Shown here: one piece after another, positions 1-12,613 of the stretch
Layout of the letters: each line of letters opens with the position of its first letter
Numbering within the stretch: the first letter of the stretch is position 1
Assembly: GCA_902535255.1 (NCBI GenBank)
Contig: CACASQ010000001.1
Location: 186,001-250,000, forward strand
From: an uncultured Pelagibacteraceae bacterium
GTDB taxonomy: Bacteria > Pseudomonadota > Alphaproteobacteria > Pelagibacterales > Pelagibacteraceae
Length of the DNA: 64,000 nucleotides
Direction of reading: 5' to 3'
Made by a program: the position numbers and the translations under genes
The notes under the pieces: generated by a model
What the model was told of the DNA's origin: nothing
Seen by the model: the letters and a program-made list of their open reading frames with translations, nothing else
Database searches by the model: none

Positions 1-144
1 AGTGAATTTAGCTCCATATATATCTAAAAAAAATATGATTAGGGCTAAAAAAATTAAAGAGAGAACTGAAAATTTCTGAGCTCCTCCTCTTTTAAGAAGA
101 GCAGAACGGAAAGCTATACTAAAATCATCTCTACTAACTGACAT
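1..144 (-). CDS. mreC: Rod shape-determining protein MreC (N-terminus only, cut by window edge)
   Basis: The ATG at 144 opens a frame that runs off the left edge, giving 48 residues beginning MSVSRDDFSIAFRSALLKRG. A cytoplasmic leader of about 25 residues is followed by a hydrophobic segment (about residues 27-43), as in MreC, a bitopic inner-membrane protein that links MreB filaments to the elongation peptidoglycan machinery. The periplasmic coiled-coil and beta domains lie outside the window. It starts 17 bp downstream of the mreB stop on the same strand, the usual mreBC order. The identity rests mainly on this position and the membrane-anchor shape, because the conserved part is not visible. 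Confidence 0.8.
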   Translation of the reverse strand, partial: MSVSRDDFSIAFRSALLKRGGAQKFSVLSLIFLALIIFFLDIYGAKFT

Positions 145-161
145 TTATTCATTTAGACAAA

Positions 162-2769
<2,608 letters not shown>

Positions 2770-2872
2770 AGCTAAATAATTTTTAAAAATTAAAAGTATC
2801 TCATATTACAATCAAAGCTAGAATTTGCAAATAATTATGTGGTTCAACTTGGTAATTTGGACTCAGATTGGG

Positions 2873-3901
<1,029 letters not shown>

Positions 3902-3905
3902 TTAA

Positions 3906-4454
3906 TTAATTAAATATTTTTGCTCCCTTAGTCATTGCAACGGCACCAGTTCTAGAAGTGCTTATAAGGCCTAATCCTCTTAAATCAAGTGTTAATTTAT
4001 CAATCTCAGCTCTTAAAGCTGTTACTTGTATAACAAAAGATTTTTGTGACTTATCTAAAACTACTGGATTGAATTTTTTACAAATTTTTTTAATTTTTTC
4101 CTGTTTTTTGGAATTAGCCAAAATTTTAAATAGAGCTAACTCTCTAAATAAAATATCTTTATCGGTACGTTTGAAATCAGCTACTTTGTGAACTGGTACA
4201 AGTTTTTTAAGTTGTAAGTTAATTTGTTCAATTACCTGTGGTGTACCTTCGGTAACTATTGTAATTCTAGAAATATGTTTTTTTTTATCTACTTCGGCAA
4301 CCGCCAAGGACTCAATATTATATCCTCTTCCAGAAAAAAGTCCTGCAATCCTTGCAAGTACACCAGCTTCATTATCAACCCAAACTACAATTATATGTCG
4401 TTCAATTTTTCCTATTTTACCAGGTACACTGTAAGCTGATTTTGACTTTATCAT
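3906..4454 (-). CDS. ilvH: Acetolactate synthase small (regulatory) subunit
   Basis: This is the regulatory subunit of acetohydroxyacid synthase, which confers valine feedback and stimulates the catalytic subunit. The 182 residues begin with a basic leader and then an ACT domain (HIIVVWVDNEAGVLARIAGL, from about residue 20). A C-terminal ALS_ss domain of about 80 residues follows. Its ATG overlaps the stop of the catalytic-subunit gene by one base (TAATG), indicating translational coupling and matched subunit production. Confidence 0.95.
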   Translation of the reverse strand: MIKSKSAYSVPGKIGKIERHIIVVWVDNEAGVLARIAGLFSGRGYNIESLAVAEVDKKKHISRITIVTEGTPQVIEQINLQLKKLVPVHKVADFKRTDKDILFRELALFKILANSKKQEKIKKICKKFNPVVLDKSQKSFVIQVTALRAEIDKLTLDLRGLGLISTSRTGAVAMTKGAKIFN

Positions 4455-6220
4455 TAAACTAAAACTTTCCCTTCATCAGAAATTTCTTCCTCTTCTTCAG
4501 GGCCTAAAATCATTTGATTATGTGGCTTACCTGAAGGTATCATTGGAAAACAGTTTTCAGCTTTATCAACAACACAGTCAAAAATTACTGGTCTATCAAT
4601 ATTAATCATTTCTTTGATTTTTTCATCCAGCTCGTTTGGAGTTTTTGCTCTAATGCCTACACAACCATATGACTCAGCAAGTTTTACAAAATCAGGCAGT
4701 GCTGCTGTATAGCTTTCAGAATAATTTTTTTCGTGTAAAAGTTCTTGCCATTGTCTGACCATACCCATGTATTCATTATTCAATATGAATATTTTTATAG
4801 GTAATCTATATTGTACTGCTGTAGACATTTCCTGCATTGTCATTAAAACGGAAGCTTCACCAGCAATGTCGACAACTAATTTACCAGGGTTTGCAATTTG
4901 AACGCCAATAGCAGCTGGAAGTCCATATCCCATTGTCCCTAAACCTCCAGATGTCATCCATCTATTGGGTTTATTAAATTTATAATGTTGTGCAGCCCAC
5001 ATTTGATGTTGGCCTACCTCAGTGGTAATAAAAGTATCTTGATTTTTTGTTAACTCATACAATCTTTGCACTGCATACTGAGGTTTTATAATTTTATCAC
5101 TGTTAATAAAATTTAAAGATTTTTTTTCTCGCCATTTTCCAATTTGCTCCCACCATTTTGATGTTTTCTGTTTATTAGAATTAACAAAATTTTTATTTTT
5201 TTCTTTAAATCTTTTTATTAAAGATTTCAAAAGTTCTTTAACGTCACTTACAATGGCTAAATCAACTTTAATATTTTTTCCAATAGAAGATGGATCGATA
5301 TCAACGTGAATTTTTTTTGAGCCAGGAGAAAATTCATCTACTTTTCCTGTTATTCTATCATCAAACCTTGCACCAATATTTATCATTAAATCACAATCGT
5401 GCATCGCATTATTCGCTTCATAAGTTCCATGCATACCTAGCATTCCTAAAAATTGAGGGTCCTCTCCAGGATAAGCACCCAGTCCTTGTAACGTTGAAGT
5501 TATAGGAAATCCAGTTAATGAAACTAATTCCCTTAAATGCTTACTAGCATCAGGACCTGAGTTGATTACTCCTCCTCCTGTATAGAAAATAGGCTTAGAG
5601 GATTTTTTAATCAGGTCAATAAACTTATCTAATTCTGAATTTGAAATTTTACGAGTTGTTTTGCCATTAAGTTTTTTTTTAAGTGTGTTCTTAAAAAATT
5701 TATATTTACCTTTTTTAAATTGTATATCTTTTGGAATATCAACTAGCACAGGTCCAGGTCTTCCTGTGGTTGCTACCTCGAAAGCTAAATGCAAAACTCT
5801 TGAGAGATCATTTACATCTTTTACTAGCCAATTATGTTTTGTACAAGGCCGCGTAATTCCTGTTGTATCGCATTCTTGAAACGCATCTGTCCCAATTAAA
5901 TGTGTTGGTACTTGCCCAGAGATACAGACAAGCGGAACTGAGTCCATGTAAGCATCTGTTAAAGCTGTAACAGCGTTTGTTGCTCCTGGTCCAGATGTGA
6001 CTAGTAAAACTCCTGGTTTACCGCTTGATCTCGCATACCCTTCGGCTGAGTGACCTGCTCCTTGCTCATGTCTTGCCAAAATATGCTTAATTGATTTATG
6101 ATTTTTTAACTCATCATATATTGGAAGCACGGCACCTCCAGGATAACCAAAAATATATTCTACTTTTTGGTCTTCAAGTGCTTTAAATACAATTTCTGCT
6201 CCACTTAATAATTTAGGCAT
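4454..6220 (-). CDS. ilvI: Acetolactate synthase large (catalytic) subunit
   Basis: This ThDP- and FAD-dependent enzyme makes acetolactate from two pyruvates, or acetohydroxybutyrate with 2-oxobutyrate. The 588 residues show the N-terminal pyrimidine-binding region (YIFGYPGGAVLPIYDEL), the catalytic HEQGAGHSAEGYAR, a central FAD-binding domain and the C-terminal ThDP region. The ThDP motif reads DIAGEASVLMTMQEMSTA followed by ILNNEYMGMVRQW. The canonical GDG is GEA here, while the downstream NN is kept. The gene lies 37 bp after miaA and overlaps ilvH by one base. The symbol could equally be ilvB. Confidence 0.95.
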   Translation of the reverse strand: MPKLLSGAEIVFKALEDQKVEYIFGYPGGAVLPIYDELKNHKSIKHILARHEQGAGHSAEGYARSSGKPGVLLVTSGPGATNAVTALTDAYMDSVPLVCISGQVPTHLIGTDAFQECDTTGITRPCTKHNWLVKDVNDLSRVLHLAFEVATTGRPGPVLVDIPKDIQFKKGKYKFFKNTLKKKLNGKTTRKISNSELDKFIDLIKKSSKPIFYTGGGVINSGPDASKHLRELVSLTGFPITSTLQGLGAYPGEDPQFLGMLGMHGTYEANNAMHDCDLMINIGARFDDRITGKVDEFSPGSKKIHVDIDPSSIGKNIKVDLAIVSDVKELLKSLIKRFKEKNKNFVNSNKQKTSKWWEQIGKWREKKSLNFINSDKIIKPQYAVQRLYELTKNQDTFITTEVGQHQMWAAQHYKFNKPNRWMTSGGLGTMGYGLPAAIGVQIANPGKLVVDIAGEASVLMTMQEMSTAVQYRLPIKIFILNNEYMGMVRQWQELLHEKNYSESYTAALPDFVKLAESYGCVGIRAKTPNELDEKIKEMINIDRPVIFDCVVDKAENCFPMIPSGKPHNQMILGPEEEEEISDEGKVLV

Positions 6221-6257
6221 TCATACAATCTAGCGTAGAAATACTTTGCGTCAAGTT

Positions 6258-7175
6258 TTAGCTTACTACTTTTGATGTTTTTTTTAAAAGATTAGAGAAA
6301 TTTTTGGAATAAAGCTTGTTCCAATTCTTCATATGACCACGGGCCCAAGTATTTTGTCTTTTAGCATATTGCCTGGTCTTTATAAAAATGCTGTCCTTAC
6401 AATCCTTAAGATTGATAGAACCCTTCAAATATTTACTTATCTCATTTACCCCAATCAGTTTATTAGCGGATAGGCTTTTATTAATTTTCAAACTATTAAA
6501 TTTTTTTACTTCCTGGATACAATTTTCTTGAAACATATGGTCTATTCTTTTTGATATTTTTTTTAGTAATTCCTCTCTTGGAATATCAACAAATATTTTT
6601 ATAAGATTAAAGTCTAAGAAATCTGATTGCGTATTTTCGATCCAATCAAAAAGAGATTTTTTTGTTTTTATTTTAACTTCATAAGCTCTTTGACATCGTT
6701 GAGAGTCTGTAGCAATAATCTTGTTTTTTACTTTTGGATCTATTGTTAATAATTTATTGTAAAATTTTTTATATCCAAGCTTTTGGAAAAGATTTCTAAC
6801 TTTTTTCCTTGTTTTATTATCAATGTCAGGGATCTTACTTATTCCTTTGGTAATAGTACTAAAGTATAAGCCTGTTCCCCCTACTATAATTGGAATTTTA
6901 TTATCTTTTATACATAGGTTAACCTTTTTTTTTACCTCTTTAAGCCAGTCTCCTGCGGAAAAATATTTTTTTACAGAGACAAAACCATATAGATGATGTT
7001 TAATTTTTTTCATCTCATTTAATTTTGGTCTTGATGATAAAATAGAAAATTCTTTATAAACCTGCATACTGTCAGCGTTTATTATTTCCCCATTTATTTT
7101 TTTCGCTAAGCTGATTGCTAGTTTTGATTTACCACAAGCAGTGGGACCTGCTAAAAGAAGAATTTTTTTTGACAA
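6258..7175 (-). CDS. miaA: tRNA dimethylallyltransferase MiaA
   Basis: MiaA adds a dimethylallyl group to A37 of tRNAs reading UNN codons. The 305 residues begin with a P-loop (LLLAGPTACGKSKLA), then the substrate-binding DSMQVYKE and the conserved GGTGLYF segment. The DSQRCQRAYEV and QYAKRQNTW stretches match the family C-terminal half. The start appears to be TTG at 7175: an in-frame TAA lies nine bases upstream, and no ATG occurs between it and the P-loop. The upstream protease gene ends only 1 bp away, so translation is probably coupled. Confidence 0.94.
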   Translation of the reverse strand: MSKKILLLAGPTACGKSKLAISLAKKINGEIINADSMQVYKEFSILSSRPKLNEMKKIKHHLYGFVSVKKYFSAGDWLKEVKKKVNLCIKDNKIPIIVGGTGLYFSTITKGISKIPDIDNKTRKKVRNLFQKLGYKKFYNKLLTIDPKVKNKIIATDSQRCQRAYEVKIKTKKSLFDWIENTQSDFLDFNLIKIFVDIPREELLKKISKRIDHMFQENCIQEVKKFNSLKINKSLSANKLIGVNEISKYLKGSINLKDCKDSIFIKTRQYAKRQNTWARGHMKNWNKLYSKNFSNLLKKTSKVVS

Positions 7176-7176
7176 T

Positions 7177-8580
7177 TTAATTTATTTTAACGCCTAAATA
7201 ACGTCTCTGATTATTTTTATTAATAATAGTTAAAAGTAAAGTTTTTTCTCCTTTTTTAAAAATGTTTTCTACATTTTTCTCAAGATCAGAGATAGATTTT
7301 ATCTTTGTTTTTTGTACTTCAATTATTATATCATTTATACTCAACTGATTGACAAGTGGGCTTCGACTCGAAATATTTGTAATTACTACACCAGTTATTT
7401 TTTTATCTAAATTTCTAGAAGACATATCTTTATCATTTATTTCTCTTACAGTTATCTTTAGGCTTTCAATCTCTTCCTCTTTTTTAACAACTTTTGATTT
7501 TCTTTCCTTAAATTCTACAGAGGACTCTAACCTTCCGAGTATCAATCTTTTTGAAATTAATTTTTTGTTTCTCCAAATTTTTAATTCTACACTTTTACCT
7601 ACCTCTGTGCTCGCAACAATCTTTGGTAGAGTTCTCATAGTGTCTATTTTTTTTCCATCGAAATTTAAAATTATATCACCTGCTTTAATGCCTGCTTTTT
7701 CTGCCGGGCTATTTTCACCTACACTTGCAACTAATGCTCCAGCAGGTTTTTTTAATTTTTCAACTTCTGCTATTTCTTTTGTGACTTCTTGAATTCTAAC
7801 ACCAAGCCATCCTCTTTTTGTTTCACCAAATTTTATTAGTTGATCTATTACATTAGATGCAGCATTAGATGGAATTGCAAATCCAATTCCAATGGATCCT
7901 GACTGACCTGGAGCAATGATAGCTGTGTTAATTCCAATCACTTCACCTTTCAAATTAAATAAAGGACCACCAGAATTTCCTTGGTTAATTGATGCATCGG
8001 TTTGTATAAAATCATCATACCTCGTTAAATTAATATCTCTGTTTCTTGCAGAAATAATACCTGCAGTCACAGTCCCTCCTAAGCCGAATGGATTCCCAAT
8101 TGCTACTGCCCAATCGCCCACTCGAGCTTTATCAGAGTCTCCAAATCTTACTGGTTTGAATTTTTCTTTAGTTTGTATTTGTAAAACTGCTATATCCATA
8201 TATGGATCGGCTCCAATAACTTTTGCTTTAAATTCTTTTTCTCCAACTCTTACTAAAATATCATCGGCTCCAGATATAACATGATTGTTCGTGACTACTA
8301 TTCCGCTACCTTTAATAATAAATCCAGATCCTAAAGATGATGCTTTTCTTTCTGTAGGCCTTTCAAAATCTTTAAACATTTCACCAAATGGAGATCCTGG
8401 AGGAAATTGAAAGGGAAATTGATTATTTGTAGTTCTTACAGTTTGTGTTGTTGAAATATTGACGACACTAGGCATTAATTCATCAGCTAAATCAGCAAAA
8501 GATTCAGGCACGGGTTTGGCTAAGGCCGTTGAAAATTTTAAGAAAATTAAAATTAAAAATATTTTACCTAGATGTCTCAT
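7177..8580 (-). CDS. degP: Periplasmic serine protease of the DegP/HtrA family
   Basis: HtrA proteins degrade or refold misfolded periplasmic proteins. The signal peptide is MRHLGKIFLILIFLKFSTALA. The trypsin-like domain shows the catalytic triad in VVTNNHV (His), DPYMDIAVLQI (Asp) and NQGNSGGPLF (Ser). Two PDZ regions follow: a clear one (RGWLGVRIQEV onward) and a weaker C-terminal one (VVITNISSRSPLV onward). An upstream in-frame start at 8598 exists. The ATG at 8580 is preferred because it overlaps the stop of the DUF2065 gene as TGATG and gives a clean signal peptide. It follows hflK-hflC-DUF2065, a common protease-control grouping. Confidence 0.95.
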   Translation of the reverse strand: MRHLGKIFLILIFLKFSTALAKPVPESFADLADELMPSVVNISTTQTVRTTNNQFPFQFPPGSPFGEMFKDFERPTERKASSLGSGFIIKGSGIVVTNNHVISGADDILVRVGEKEFKAKVIGADPYMDIAVLQIQTKEKFKPVRFGDSDKARVGDWAVAIGNPFGLGGTVTAGIISARNRDINLTRYDDFIQTDASINQGNSGGPLFNLKGEVIGINTAIIAPGQSGSIGIGFAIPSNAASNVIDQLIKFGETKRGWLGVRIQEVTKEIAEVEKLKKPAGALVASVGENSPAEKAGIKAGDIILNFDGKKIDTMRTLPKIVASTEVGKSVELKIWRNKKLISKRLILGRLESSVEFKERKSKVVKKEEEIESLKITVREINDKDMSSRNLDKKITGVVITNISSRSPLVNQLSINDIIIEVQKTKIKSISDLEKNVENIFKKGEKTLLLTIINKNNQRRYLGVKIN

Positions 8581-8765
8581 CAATTTTTTATATACCAAAT
8601 AATTAAAAATCCTATAACCAAAAAAATTACACCAAATAATCTCAATTTGTTTTCTGGCGTATTTTTAATAAGATCTAATATACTTTTGATTCTTGACGGG
8701 AAAATGGCTAAAAATAACCCTTCTATAAAAAATATCAGCCCAATTGCAATTATAATCTCTTTCAC
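8580..8765 (-). CDS. Small inner-membrane protein of the DUF2065 (YjeT) family
   Basis: This 61-residue protein has two hydrophobic segments (about residues 4-20 and 41-58) separated by a polar loop containing FPSRIKSILDLIKNTPENKLR. This two-helix pattern and length match DUF2065/YjeT proteins, whose function is unknown. In other proteobacteria they also follow hflC. It starts 13 bp after the hflC stop and its TGA overlaps the protease ATG by one base, so it is embedded in the hfl-degP operon. A role linked to the HflKC membrane complex is an inference from position only. Confidence 0.88.
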   Translation of the reverse strand: MKEIIIAIGLIFFIEGLFLAIFPSRIKSILDLIKNTPENKLRLFGVIFLVIGFLIIWYIKN

Positions 8766-8778
8766 AATTAATTTAATA

Positions 8779-9654
8779 TTATTTTTTGAGAGATGTCTTT
8801 ATTGATTTTCCAAAAAACTTAAAGAATTCGCTATCTGGTGATAACACGAGTGAAGTTTCTCCACCTATTAAAGCTTTTTCATATGCTTGCATTGCTCTGT
8901 AAAAAGCAAAAAATTGTGGGTCACGTCCAAAGGCATTTGCAAAAATTTTATTTCTTTCACCGTCACCTTCACCTTTCATTATCTCAGACTTTTTATTTGC
9001 TTGCGCTAAAATTACTGTAACGTCTTTATCTGCAGTCGATCTTATTTTTTGAGCAATCTCTGCCCCTTGAGCTCTAAATTCTTTCGCTTCTCTCTCCCTT
9101 TCAGTTTGCATTCTTTTGTAGATTGCTTCACTATTTGCAGGAGGTAAATCTGCTCTTTTAATTCTTACATCTACTATCGTTATACCAAAATTTTGTGCCT
9201 CTTCATTAACTTGAGATTGAATAATTTGCATTTGCCTTGCTCTATCCGTTGATAATAAAGTTGCTAGTTCTTGAGTTCCTAAAACACCTCTTATTCTTGA
9301 GTTGATAATTGTTGATAGTCTTGATCTTGCAACTCTCTCATTTCCAACTGATATGTAAAATTTTAATGGATCTACAATTTTGAATCTCGCAAAGGCATCT
9401 ACAATCAATCTTTTTTGGTCAGCTGCAATTACCTCTTCAGGATCGTTGTCCAAATTTAATATTCTTTTATCAAGGTAGACTACGTTTTGAATAAAAGGTA
9501 ATTTAAAATTTAATCCAGCCTTTGTAACAATTTTTTTAGGATCACCAAACTGAAGAACGATTGCTTGACTAATCTCTTGCACTATAAATAGTGATTGAAA
9601 AACTACTACACCTATTAAAATAATTGCTGGAACTATTAACTTAATTCCTCTCAT
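8779..9654 (-). CDS. hflC: HflC, SPFH-domain regulator of FtsH protease
   Basis: HflC forms with HflK a large periplasmic cage around FtsH that modulates membrane-protein turnover. The 291 residues have one N-terminal membrane helix (KLIVPAIILIGVVVFQSLFI) and then the SPFH/prohibitin domain (QAIVLQFGDPKKIVTKAGLNFKLP). A long helical region rich in Glu, Arg and Gln follows from about residue 165 to 225. The RADLPP motif near residue 166 is typical. The ATG overlaps the hflK stop by one base (TAATG). Confidence 0.95.
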   Translation of the reverse strand: MRGIKLIVPAIILIGVVVFQSLFIVQEISQAIVLQFGDPKKIVTKAGLNFKLPFIQNVVYLDKRILNLDNDPEEVIAADQKRLIVDAFARFKIVDPLKFYISVGNERVARSRLSTIINSRIRGVLGTQELATLLSTDRARQMQIIQSQVNEEAQNFGITIVDVRIKRADLPPANSEAIYKRMQTEREREAKEFRAQGAEIAQKIRSTADKDVTVILAQANKKSEIMKGEGDGERNKIFANAFGRDPQFFAFYRAMQAYEKALIGGETSLVLSPDSEFFKFFGKSIKTSLKK

Positions 9655-10769
9655 TAGTTATTGCTCCCCTTTTTAAGCTCAGGTAAAGGTAAATAAGGAA
9701 CTACCCCTGAACCTGATTCTTTGTCTATAATCACTTTATCAATATCTGCTAAAACTTTTTCCATTGTTTCAAGATACATTCTTTCTTGAGTAACTTGTTT
9801 AGCGTTTTTGTACTCGTTGTAAATTGCCAAAAATCTACTAGCTTCACCCTCTGCTTTTGCCACAACTTCTTTCTGATAAGCTTCAGCTTGTTGTAAGACC
9901 TGTTCTGCTTCACCACGCGCTCTTGGTATAACGTCGTTAGCATAAGCCTCGGCTTCATTTTTAGATCTTTCTCTATCTGCTCTTGCAGCTTGCACATCCC
10001 TAAACGCATCAATTACTTGTTCAGGTGGGTCCGCTTGTTGAGTTTGAACTTGTGTAATTTGTATTCCTGAACCATATTCATCCAAAATCAGTTGTGCAAT
10101 CTCTTGTACCTCGACCTCTATATTAGATCTTCCCTCTGTTAAAATATTTTGAATTCTATTTTTTGCGATTACTTCTCTCATTGCCGTCTCCGATGCTGCC
10201 TTGACTGTTTCTACAGGACTTTGAATATTAAAAAGAAATTTTTGAGCATCCTTTATTACCCAAAATACAGAATAGTTTATATCTACAATATTTTCATCGC
10301 CGGTTAACATTAAACTTTCTTCTGGAACATTTCCCACACCAGAAGATCTACCAGTATCACTTGCAGGTCTAAAACCAACATCAACTCTGTTAACCTTCGT
10401 TACTTTTGGGGTTAGCACCCTTTCGAAAGGAGTTGGAAAATGGTAGTGCAATCCTGGTTGAGTTGTATTAACGTATTTACCAAACCTTAAAACAACACCT
10501 TGTTCATCTGGCAAAACTCTATAAAGACCACTTGCTACGTACAATAAGGCAATTATTATCAACCCAATGATGATTGGTCGAGAGCCTCCAGATTTGCCTC
10601 CAGAAAATTTGTTTACTGTTCTTTGGATATTTCTTATTACATCGTCAAGACTAGGTGGGTCTTGCCTGGAACCAGATCCATTTCCGCCAGGAGATCCCCG
10701 GCCTCCATCTCCACCTGGTGGTGTTCCCCAAGGGGATTGATTGTTTAAAATTTTGTCTTTAAAACTCAT
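9654..10769 (-). CDS. hflK: HflK, SPFH-domain regulator of FtsH protease
   Basis: This is the partner of HflC. The 371 residues start with a glycine-rich cytoplasmic segment (PWGTPPGGDGGRGSPGGNG), then a membrane helix at about 66-84 (IIIGLIIIALLYVASGLY). The SPFH domain begins LPDEQGVVLRFGKYVNTTQPG, and a helical tail ends in VVPYLPLPEL. The Gly-rich N-terminus and the YLPL tail are HflK hallmarks. It is the first gene of the minus-strand run. A possible promoter lies so close to the ATG (about 7 bases from the -10 box) that the mRNA may be nearly leaderless. Confidence 0.95.
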   Translation of the reverse strand: MSFKDKILNNQSPWGTPPGGDGGRGSPGGNGSGSRQDPPSLDDVIRNIQRTVNKFSGGKSGGSRPIIIGLIIIALLYVASGLYRVLPDEQGVVLRFGKYVNTTQPGLHYHFPTPFERVLTPKVTKVNRVDVGFRPASDTGRSSGVGNVPEESLMLTGDENIVDINYSVFWVIKDAQKFLFNIQSPVETVKAASETAMREVIAKNRIQNILTEGRSNIEVEVQEIAQLILDEYGSGIQITQVQTQQADPPEQVIDAFRDVQAARADRERSKNEAEAYANDVIPRARGEAEQVLQQAEAYQKEVVAKAEGEASRFLAIYNEYKNAKQVTQERMYLETMEKVLADIDKVIIDKESGSGVVPYLPLPELKKGSNN

Positions 10770-10776
10770 GACACTT

Positions 10777-10804
10777 TATATAGTGACTTTTATCTCAAAA
10801 ACAA
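10777..10804 (-). promoter_or_regulatory. Possible sigma-70 promoter for the hflK run
   Basis: Read on the minus strand, TTGTTT (10804-10799) is followed by 16 bases and then TATATA (10782-10777). The hflK ATG is at 10769-10767, seven bases beyond the -10 box. Spacing and boxes are good, but in an AT-rich genome such matches occur by chance. Confidence 0.4.
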
Positions 10805-10845
10805 GTTAAGTAAGAGCGTTATTATGACCATTAACTTATAGATTT

Positions 10846-11640
10846 ATGAGCCAAAAACCCCCTCCAAAGCAATTTGTTAAGACACCAATACATGGGACCA
10901 AATTTACTTTGCTTGTTTCAAGTGCTAAAGGTGGTGTTGGAAAATCAACTGTTGCAATTAATCTTGCTTTTGCATTACAAAATCTTGATCTAAAAATAGG
11001 AGTTTTAGATGCTGATGTTTACGGTCCTTCTTTGCCAAAATTAATGAATTTAAAAGAAAAACCAAAAAGTGAGGATGGCAAAGCAATGGTGCCAGTTACG
11101 AAATATGATGTTCAATGCATGTCAATGGGTTTATTGGTTGACGAACAAACTCCCATGATTTGGAGGGGACCGATGGTAATAAGTGCTATTAAAACGATGA
11201 CTCAAAAAGTTTTATGGAAAGATAGAGATGTAATCGTAATTGATATGCCCCCTGGTACAGGCGATACACAGTTAACTTTTGCTCAAGAAGTAAAAATCGA
11301 CGGGGCAATTATAGTTTCAACTCCACAGGATCTAGCTTTATTAGATGTAAAAAGAGGAATTCAAATGTTTGATAAAACAGGAGTAAAGATAATAGGTTTA
11401 ATCGATAATATGAGTTACTTTAAGGGAGAAGACGGTAAAGAATACAAAATCTTTGGGGAGAGTGGAGTAGAAAAAACTGCAAAGGAATTTAATAAAGAAT
11501 TTTTGGGACATTTACCTATTCATCAAGATTTAAGAAACTCGGCAGATATTGGTGAACCCCTAACTCATTCACACCCCGATCATGAAGTTTCTAAATTATT
11601 TGCAAGTATAGCTGAAAAAATTAAACAATCTTTTCATTAA
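10846..11640 (+). CDS. mrp: Mrp/ApbC-family P-loop ATPase (Fe-S cluster carrier type)
   Basis: Mrp proteins are deviant-Walker ATPases thought to carry iron-sulfur clusters. The 264 residues show the deviant P-loop [15 protein letters not shown] (about 28-42), [12 protein letters not shown] and the Walker B region [17 protein letters not shown]. The common N-terminal MIP18/DUF59 domain is absent, with only about 20 residues before the ATPase core. The usual C-terminal CxxC is missing: [17 protein letters not shown] stands in its place. The Mrp identity is firm, but cluster binding cannot be assumed. It converges on thyX with a 20-bp overlap of the 3' ends. Confidence 0.92.
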   Translation: MSQKPPPKQFVKTPIHGTKFTLLVSSAKGGVGKSTVAINLAFALQNLDLKIGVLDADVYGPSLPKLMNLKEKPKSEDGKAMVPVTKYDVQCMSMGLLVDEQTPMIWRGPMVISAIKTMTQKVLWKDRDVIVIDMPPGTGDTQLTFAQEVKIDGAIIVSTPQDLALLDVKRGIQMFDKTGVKIIGLIDNMSYFKGEDGKEYKIFGESGVEKTAKEFNKEFLGHLPIHQDLRNSADIGEPLTHSHPDHEVSKLFASIAEKIKQSFH

Positions 11641-12568
11641 ATCCAAAAGACATCATTAATTCATTCCACTCTCTTTTAGATAGACCTGAGTTATCATGAG
11701 AAACTTTTTCCCCTTTAGCCATTTGTTGAATTATTTTTTTACCCTTAGCTGAAACATGTACTGCGCCAACTCTATAATCTAAAAATGCTGCATGAGTGAT
11801 AGGCACCCATTTTTTAACAGTATTAAGCATTGTATCTGCGTAGACTCTTATTTCATATTGAGCATGACTATCTGCTCTTAAAAATAAAAAATTTAGAAGA
11901 TTCAGCAAATCAGTTTTCCAATACCACTGAGTATATGAATTTAACGTAAGATTCATTCTTGCAAGTTCTCTCGCTAAACCAGCTTTACTTTCATCTATAG
12001 TAGTTCCATCGTATCTTTCATTTAACATCTTTTCGTAGTTGTCGTAAGTTCTTGTAGCATCGTCTTTTAAGATTTTTAATACTTCATCAGCTTGCTCGCC
12101 GGTAATTAATTCTCCTCTACCTTGACGGTTTGAGGTTGACTGAGCAGATAATTGATCTTTTGAAGGAATATAAAATTCCTTATCTAAAATTGAATATCTT
12201 GCTGAATATTCATTAACATTTGCTGTTCTATGTCTAATCCATTGACGAGCAATAAAAATTGGAAGTTTAACATGATATTTAATCTCGCACATCTCAAACG
12301 GAGTTGAATGCCAATGTCTCATTAAATATTTAATTAATCCTTCATCGGTAGAAACTTTTTTTGTCCCTTTACCATATGAAACTCTGGCTGATTGAACAAT
12401 AGAACTGTCATCTCCCATATAATCTACGACCCTTACAAAACCATGATCTAAGACTGGTAAAGCTTCATAGAGAATTTTTTCTAATTCTGGAGAAGTAACT
12501 CTTTTTGTTTGGTTTTTTTGAGCCTGCTGGTCTGCAATTTCTTGCTTTTGTTCTTTTGTTAGTTTCAT
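11621..12568 (-). CDS. thyX: FAD-dependent thymidylate synthase ThyX
   Basis: ThyX makes dTMP from dUMP using FAD, NADPH and methylene-tetrahydrofolate. The 315 residues contain the ThyX signature [14 protein letters not shown] (about residues 112-125). Also visible are the preceding [19 protein letters not shown] and the C-terminal [12 protein letters not shown]. Length is slightly above the usual 220-300, with an extra N-terminal stretch of about 30 residues and a C-terminal extension. No thyA is visible in the window. The gene is transcribed away from the tmRNA gene. Confidence 0.95.
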   Translation of the reverse strand: MKLTKEQKQEIADQQAQKNQTKRVTSPELEKILYEALPVLDHGFVRVVDYMGDDSSIVQSARVSYGKGTKKVSTDEGLIKYLMRHWHSTPFEMCEIKYHVKLPIFIARQWIRHRTANVNEYSARYSILDKEFYIPSKDQLSAQSTSNRQGRGELITGEQADEVLKILKDDATRTYDNYEKMLNERYDGTTIDESKAGLARELARMNLTLNSYTQWYWKTDLLNLLNFLFLRADSHAQYEIRVYADTMLNTVKKWVPITHAAFLDYRVGAVHVSAKGKKIIQQMAKGEKVSHDNSGLSKREWNELMMSFGFNEKIV

Positions 12569-12581
12569 TTTGAATTAATTA

Positions 12582-12609
12582 TTGAATCTCTTTTAAAGAG
12601 TTTTATATT
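12582..12609 (+). promoter_or_regulatory. Probable promoter of the tmRNA gene
   Basis: TTGAAT (12582-12587), a 16-base spacer and TATATT (12604-12609) lie immediately upstream of the first hairpin of the tmRNA precursor (12616-12629). Spacing and position fit a sigma-70 promoter, with a start near 12615. Confidence 0.55.
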
Positions 12610-12613
12610 AATA

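Noticed and set aside
2770-2872. Possible leader, attenuator or riboswitch in the 103-bp ilvC-leuA gap
   Set aside because: No branched-chain-rich leader peptide, no convincing terminator hairpin with a U-tract and no recognised riboswitch core could be found.
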